A stretch of DNA of 64,000 nt from Nitrospira sp. ST-bin5 (GTDB lineage Bacteria > Nitrospirota > Nitrospiria > Nitrospirales > Nitrospiraceae): the NCBI GenBank assembly GCA_002083555.1, contig MSXN01000003.1:160346-224345 (forward strand), in the 5' to 3' direction. The notes below the pieces were generated by a model that was not told where the DNA came from, did no database searches, and saw only the letters and a list, made by a program, of their open reading frames with translations. Shown one piece after another: positions 60,311 through 64,000 of this stretch. Position numbers and translations under genes: made by a program. Each line of letters begins with the position of its first letter. Position 1 is the first letter of the stretch.

Positions 60311-60674
60311 ACAGCCACGTTTTACCGAGAACTTCTCAGCCAACCTGACAGCCATCGAAACCTTTCTCGGCCCCCAAGGCCGATCGGCATACCGTCGATT
60401 TCTCGACCGTCTCTTCGAAGAAACCATTCCCTCCCTGTGCCGATTCCCGCAATCCGGGCGCTCGTTCCTGGCTCATACCATCAAATCTGCAAAAGCAAAG
60501 ACACTGACCAAGGCACTGCGCAGACTCCTCGGCAAAGAAGACGACCTACGCGAGTTCGTGACGGATGAATATCTCCTGCTCTATCTAGTGCGCCGAGGCC
60601 AGGTGATCTTTCTCGCGGTGAAACACCATCGGCAATTGTCATTCGATCTCAAACAATTCTGGAGCGAAGAATAG
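60300..60674 (+). CDS. RelE/ParE-family toxin
   Basis: The 124-residue product from ATG 60300 shows RFTENFSANLTAIETFLG, the helical N-terminal pair of RelE-fold toxins, FLDRLFEETIPSLCRFPQSG, REFVTDEYLLLYLVRRGQVI and FLAVKHHRQLSFDL. It lies directly in frame overlap with the antitoxin. RelE toxins cut mRNA at the ribosome and ParE toxins poison gyrase, and sequence alone does not decide between them. The pair is inserted between uvrA and a second uvrA fragment. Confidence 0.83.
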   Translation: MAAKQPRFTENFSANLTAIETFLGPQGRSAYRRFLDRLFEETIPSLCRFPQSGRSFLAHTIKSAKAKTLTKALRRLLGKEDDLREFVTDEYLLLYLVRRGQVIFLAVKHHRQLSFDLKQFWSEE

Positions 60675-60695
60675 CGGCAGGGTATGCGCTTAGCT

Positions 60696-60872
60696 GACAA
60701 CACCCTCATCGTCTTCGAACACAACCTCGACGTGATCAAAACAGCGGACTGGATTATCGATCTAGGCCCAGAAGGGGGAGAAGCAGGCGGTCGAATCGTC
60801 GCGGAAGGCAGACCGGAGCAAGTAGCAAAGGTGGCGGGATCTCATACCTGACGGTTTCTGGCAGACACGCTT
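60696..60872 (+). pseudogene. Degenerate copy of the uvrA 3' end
   Basis: About 177 bases repeat the last part of the uvrA gene (59781-59955) with roughly 80 percent identity by eye. The copy reads NTLIVFEHNLDVIKTADWII, then DLGPEGGEAGGRIVAEGRPE and KVAGSHT, and hits a TGA where uvrA reads G. No upstream half is present and it has no start of its own, so it is a remnant. The toxin-antitoxin pair lies between the two copies. It could be the tail of a second, deleted uvrA paralogue, or a divergent duplication made when the cassette entered. Confidence 0.8.
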
Positions 60873-60920
60873 ACAGCAACTACTTCCCGAAATACTTCCT
60901 AATCTCTACGTTCACCACTA

Positions 60921-62150
60921 CTAATAATGACCAGTGGTAGACGCCGGCTCCCAATTTTCAGCAACACGTCGAGCGAAAGCAATTTCGTCGGGCTTGAGAT
61001 AGCTGGCGCTCTTATCTCTACAGTTCGTCGCTCCGTTTTTTATCTTTTCCTCTGAAGCAGAAAGTGCGGCTCGATGGCACCAAACATAAGAGCTTGCAAA
61101 GCTCTGCAGGGTACCGATTCCATTCTGATACATATGCCCCACAATAATCTGAGCCTCAGCAATTCCGCTAAAAGCAGCCTTCCTATACCACCTATTAGCT
61201 TCCCATGCATCCTGCCTAACGCCTCGTCCATGTAGGTACATGCCTCCCAAAATAGTCTGAGCGACACCGTGGCTCTGCTCCGCCGCTTTACGTATCAACT
61301 CTGCAGCTTGCAGGTGATCTTGCGGCACACCGTCCCCCCTCTCATACAGCATACCCAAGAAGAACTGAGCTTGAGCATGCCCCTGATTTGCAGCTTTTCG
61401 GAACCATGAGATGGCTTGAGCAAAATCTTGCGGGAAACCCTTGCCAGTCTCATACATTGAGCCCAACATCACTTGTGCATTTGCATCTCCCTGCTCAGCA
61501 GCTTTGCGAAACCATGAGGCAGCTTGCACATAGTTCAGCTCCGCGTAATCGGCAATGCCGAGAGCGAATTGTGCCGCCGCTTCTCCTGTTTCAGCGCGTA
61601 AGCGTATATAAGCCGCCAACTCAGCAGCACGGTCTTTTTGCAACTTTTCCTTAGAGGACTCCGAAACAACCCTCAGCTGCTCACTCAGCATTTGTAATTG
61701 TTGTTCCATCTTTCTTATCTGCTGCTGCTGTGCATCCACTTTAACTTGGAGGGCTTTGTTCCCCACAATGCCCTCTATATGTTGCCGTACCTCCTCGCCG
61801 TCAACATCGGCTTTCAGTGTTAGCGTTAGCGTGTTTACACCATTATTAAATGCAACCTCCTCTTTCACTATCTGCACCTTCAAGACGGCTGCCGAATAGG
61901 AAGTGATCTGATCTTCGGTTAATTCGAAGCTTCTCACCTCAGTGGAGCTCTGAATAAAAGACCCGGCTTCCTCCAACAACTTGCGCTTTGCCGTCATGTA
62001 ACACAGGGAACGAGCATCTTCCTTGCTGTCTCTATCGCCCATCACGTAGGTGTGGGTGGCCGTAATGATCCGAGTGGCGGCCTCAGCAGGAAGGGTAACA
62101 AAGACGATGTGGGGCAAGACGAGAACGGAAAGAAACCAACCTACAATCAT
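60921..62150 (-). CDS. Sel1-repeat (SLR) protein, exported
   Basis: The 409-residue protein starts at ATG 62150 with a GGAG site and a Sec signal (MIVGWFLSVLVLPHIVFVTL). A coiled coil (VDAQQQQIRKMEQQLQMLSE) precedes at least four Sel1 repeats of 36 residues, such as AASWFRKAAEQGDANAQVML, AISWFRKAANQGHAQAQFFL and AAELIRKAAEQSHGVAQTIL. Such proteins are scaffolds in envelope or signalling complexes. No enzyme motif is seen. It lies just upstream, on the same strand, of nothing else and is downstream of the PDZ lipoprotein gene. Confidence 0.85.
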   Translation of the reverse strand: MIVGWFLSVLVLPHIVFVTLPAEAATRIITATHTYVMGDRDSKEDARSLCYMTAKRKLLEEAGSFIQSSTEVRSFELTEDQITSYSAAVLKVQIVKEEVAFNNGVNTLTLTLKADVDGEEVRQHIEGIVGNKALQVKVDAQQQQIRKMEQQLQMLSEQLRVVSESSKEKLQKDRAAELAAYIRLRAETGEAAAQFALGIADYAELNYVQAASWFRKAAEQGDANAQVMLGSMYETGKGFPQDFAQAISWFRKAANQGHAQAQFFLGMLYERGDGVPQDHLQAAELIRKAAEQSHGVAQTILGGMYLHGRGVRQDAWEANRWYRKAAFSGIAEAQIIVGHMYQNGIGTLQSFASSYVWCHRAALSASEEKIKNGATNCRDKSASYLKPDEIAFARRVAENWEPASTTGHY

Positions 62151-62218
62151 GGCAGTCTCCATAACAGGCACGCGGGGTACAGAATTTGGGTTATTGCACT
62201 TAGATCAGCCACTCCCAC

Positions 62219-63472
62219 TCACAACCCCGGTCTCGGCTCTGCCACGATACCTAGTTCCAAGGGCGATCCAGCCCGGCGGATATCGAGCTTCAAGGACTGC
62301 CCCGCCTCGATCTGGCAAACCCGCTTGGCTTCGCGTTCTGATTTCACCCCCGCGAGTGAAGAACCGTTACAGCCGACGACCTGATCACCCACATGCAGCC
62401 CCGCCTTCTCTGCGGGGAGGCCGCTCCGCAGTTCACGGACGGCGTAGTACCGGGAGCCGCCCGATTCGAGCAGTTCCCAATTCACGCCGATACGTCCGGA
62501 GCCGAGCAAACCGGTCTGCGAGCCAAAACGCGCCAGGATGCGATGGACGATGATGCGGGCCGAACTCTCCGGATCGTCGGTGGTCTGATCGGTCAGATGG
62601 CCTTCGCCGTTGAAGAGCAGCTGCCCGGTTTCCACATCGATCATCCGCAGCGACAGAGACACGCTGTTCGTCCGTGCTTCGGAGTGTTGATCCCATTGTT
62701 GCACACCACCGACGATGATGGCCTGGGCACCGACCAACTTGCCGACCTTCAAGACGTTGGCATCGTCGGCGTGCGTGAGCTGAATTACCTGTTCTTTGAG
62801 CACTTCATCGAGCTTCGCACGCTCGACCATGTTCATATCGAGATCCAACAACAACGTGGTGACAATGCCGGCTACGCGTGAACCGGAGCCCGGCGCATTC
62901 GGCCCGTCTTCGAACAACATGACGGCCATCGTGCGGTAACGGTCGATGGAGTCACGATTGATCGGGCCCAATCCGGTGATAATCGGCTCGGATCTCCCCG
63001 CCCCAGTACCGAGACGCCCGTGCGGCACGCCGGCAACCTCACAGGATTTCCGTCGCTGTAAAATGGCGGCAGGGGGACCCCAGGTACAAAGTTCTTCATT
63101 CACCAGTACGACATGCTGGGGATATTCGCGCTGACGTTCCAGAGCAATATTAGTAAAGGGATAGATCACACAGCCGCCGATCCAGACGGAGATCGGACAA
63201 AGGCCCAGCTCATAGAGCCATTGATTGCGGGTGGTCAGTGAATATTCCCAGACGAGCATGCGGCCATCGTCCCGCAAGACGCGATCGGGCCGGCCGATCT
63301 CATCAAGCACCTGGGCCTTCGTCATCGGGACAGCCAGCCGATCCAGCTTCGACTCGGATTTATAAATGGTGTACCCGACTCCGCAGTGGGAAGAAAGCAG
63401 CGCTGCCACGAAGAGACTGATCAGTCTTATGAACCGACCGACTGCAACAGGAGGACGGGGAAGGCATCCCAT
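62219..63472 (-). CDS. Lipoprotein with CsgG-like and C-terminal PDZ domains
   Basis: The 417-residue protein has a signal with a lipobox (LISLFVAALLSSHCG). A SmpA-like start (MTKAQVLDEIGRPDRVLRDD) is followed by a CsgG/curli-type segment (VERAKLDEVLKEQVIQLTHA, GKLVGAQAIIVGGVQQW, SLSLRMIDVETGQLLFNGEG), then a C-terminal PDZ-like fold (GLPAEKAGLHVGDQVVGCNG). The CsgG and PDZ parts suggest an outer-membrane or periplasmic assembly role. No curli genes are near. The Sel1 gene follows after 68 bases. Confidence 0.7.
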   Translation of the reverse strand: MGCLPRPPVAVGRFIRLISLFVAALLSSHCGVGYTIYKSESKLDRLAVPMTKAQVLDEIGRPDRVLRDDGRMLVWEYSLTTRNQWLYELGLCPISVWIGGCVIYPFTNIALERQREYPQHVVLVNEELCTWGPPAAILQRRKSCEVAGVPHGRLGTGAGRSEPIITGLGPINRDSIDRYRTMAVMLFEDGPNAPGSGSRVAGIVTTLLLDLDMNMVERAKLDEVLKEQVIQLTHADDANVLKVGKLVGAQAIIVGGVQQWDQHSEARTNSVSLSLRMIDVETGQLLFNGEGHLTDQTTDDPESSARIIVHRILARFGSQTGLLGSGRIGVNWELLESGGSRYYAVRELRSGLPAEKAGLHVGDQVVGCNGSSLAGVKSEREAKRVCQIEAGQSLKLDIRRAGSPLELGIVAEPRPGL

Positions 63473-63518
63473 GCAGGCAGCCTAACACTGCCGCCAACAG
63501 GCTTCAATGGAGGAAGCA

Positions 63519-63698
63519 CCTGCGTAGGTTGCTCAAAACGGCTGTCCAGCAAGGCTGCAGCCGATAAAAGCACCGGAGGCGTAGCATTCCTCACCCGCCC
63601 ATCCCGAGCTGCCAAGACAGCTCGCTTCCCAAGTGGGGTACGTTGAGGACGCTTTCTAGGCGAGAACGAAGCTGGTAGGCGTTTTCAGCAACCTGCTA
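63519..63698. repeat. Repeat element with terminal inverted repeats
   Basis: AGGTTGCTCAAAA (63526-63538) and, on the other strand, AGGTTGCTGAAAA (63694-63682) form near-perfect inverted ends about 170 bases apart. The internal part, with the phrases GTCCAGCAAGGCTGCAGCC and GTACGTTGAGGACGC, looks like non-coding repeats I associate with Nitrospira intergenic regions. The right end includes the TAG stop codon of yqgE. It may be a miniature element or REP-like repeat. Only one copy is seen in this window, and the link to a dispersed family is from memory. Confidence 0.55.
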
Positions 63699-64000
63699 GT
63701 TACAGGAGGGGTCGAACGGCATATCCGCGTAGTGTTGGTATGCATCCCCCAGACTCAGCAGAATCTCCTGCCAGACCTGTGCGGGATCTTTCTCAAACAC
63801 GACCTTGGAATCGGCGGGCAGGGTAATCCACGAACCGGTCTTCATCTCCGACTCCAGCTGGCCCGGACCCCAGCCAGAATATCCGAGGTAGGCACGGAAG
63901 GAATCTTTCGTCGTGGGACCGGTGAGGATCCGCTCGACCACCCCCATGTCGCCGCCAAGACAGACTCCATCAAACACATGGTGGGAATTCTCCGGCAGCT
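63696..64000 (-). CDS. yqgE: YqgE/AlgH-family protein, partial (N-terminus outside window)
   Basis: The open frame covers the last 101 codons and runs off the right edge of the window. It reads ENSHHVFDGVCLGGDMGVVE, FRAYLGYSGWGPGQLESEMK and TGSWITLPADSKVVFEK, which are core UPF0301 (YqgE/AlgH) motifs. The family has no settled function. The stop codon TAG lies within the inverted repeat of the element at 63519-63698. Confidence 0.9.
   Translation of the reverse strand, partial: LPENSHHVFDGVCLGGDMGVVERILTGPTTKDSFRAYLGYSGWGPGQLESEMKTGSWITLPADSKVVFEKDPAQVWQEILLSLGDAYQHYADMPFDPSCN

Noticed and set aside
1..64000. CRISPR arrays, tRNA, rRNA or insertion sequences
   Set aside because: Reading the spacers on both strands gave no regularly spaced repeats, cloverleaf-like genes or transposase frames.

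Overview
The window reads as chromosomal DNA of a Gram-negative bacterium of the phylum Nitrospirota, most likely Nitrospira. That assignment is an inference. It rests on a complete lipopolysaccharide core and lipid A operon with BamA, combined with an actinobacterial-style proteasome locus (ARC ATPase, Dop, PrcB, PrcA, PafA), and on an intergenic repeat that resembles repeats I associate with Nitrospira. No nitrogen-metabolism gene, tRNA, rRNA, CRISPR array or insertion sequence was seen. Nearly all of the DNA is coding.

Region 1 (1-16969, minus strand) is one long outer-membrane operon read from a strong sigma70-type promoter at 16941-16969. The order is bamA, two Skp/OmpH chaperones (the second a probable lipoprotein), fabZ, lpxA, lpxI, a Gfo/Idh/MocA oxidoreductase, lpxB, msbA, a DUF374 acyltransferase with a homopolymer frameshift, kdtA, lpxK, a heptosyltransferase-GmhB fusion, and two more GT9 heptosyltransferases. 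Most junctions overlap or are only a few bases long. A partial winged-helix regulator lies at the left edge.

Region 2 (17063-24990) carries galU, lon, thiL, a DUF2062 gene and an HD phosphohydrolase on the plus strand, then two poorly known envelope genes.

Region 3 (25046-34201, minus) holds thiS-thiG-thiE, followed by the proteasome operon ARC-dop-prcB-prcA-pafA with an M23 endopeptidase gene overlapping pafA. The operon has its own clear promoter right after thiE. No Pup/UBact gene fits in any gap of this locus.

Region 4 (34313-46426) is a housekeeping block on the minus strand: uvrB, then ffh-rpsP-rimM-trmD-rplS-rnhB-yraN-ftsE-ftsX-envC-ctpA. It links protein targeting, ribosome maturation and control of septal murein hydrolases. 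Divergent promoters sit between ffh and a DUF4321 gene. An RRM RNA-binding protein with a textbook terminator closes the block.

Region 5 (46688-64000) is a patchwork of accessory genes: a DUF255 thioredoxin-domain protein, an M28 peptidase, a TolC-type channel, small membrane proteins, an arylamine N-acetyltransferase, a YbjQ protein, a UvrA paralogue, a type II toxin-antitoxin pair wedged between uvrA and a decayed second copy of the uvrA 3' end, a Sel1-repeat protein, a CsgG/PDZ-like lipoprotein, a repeat element with terminal inverted repeats, and the 3' part of yqgE.
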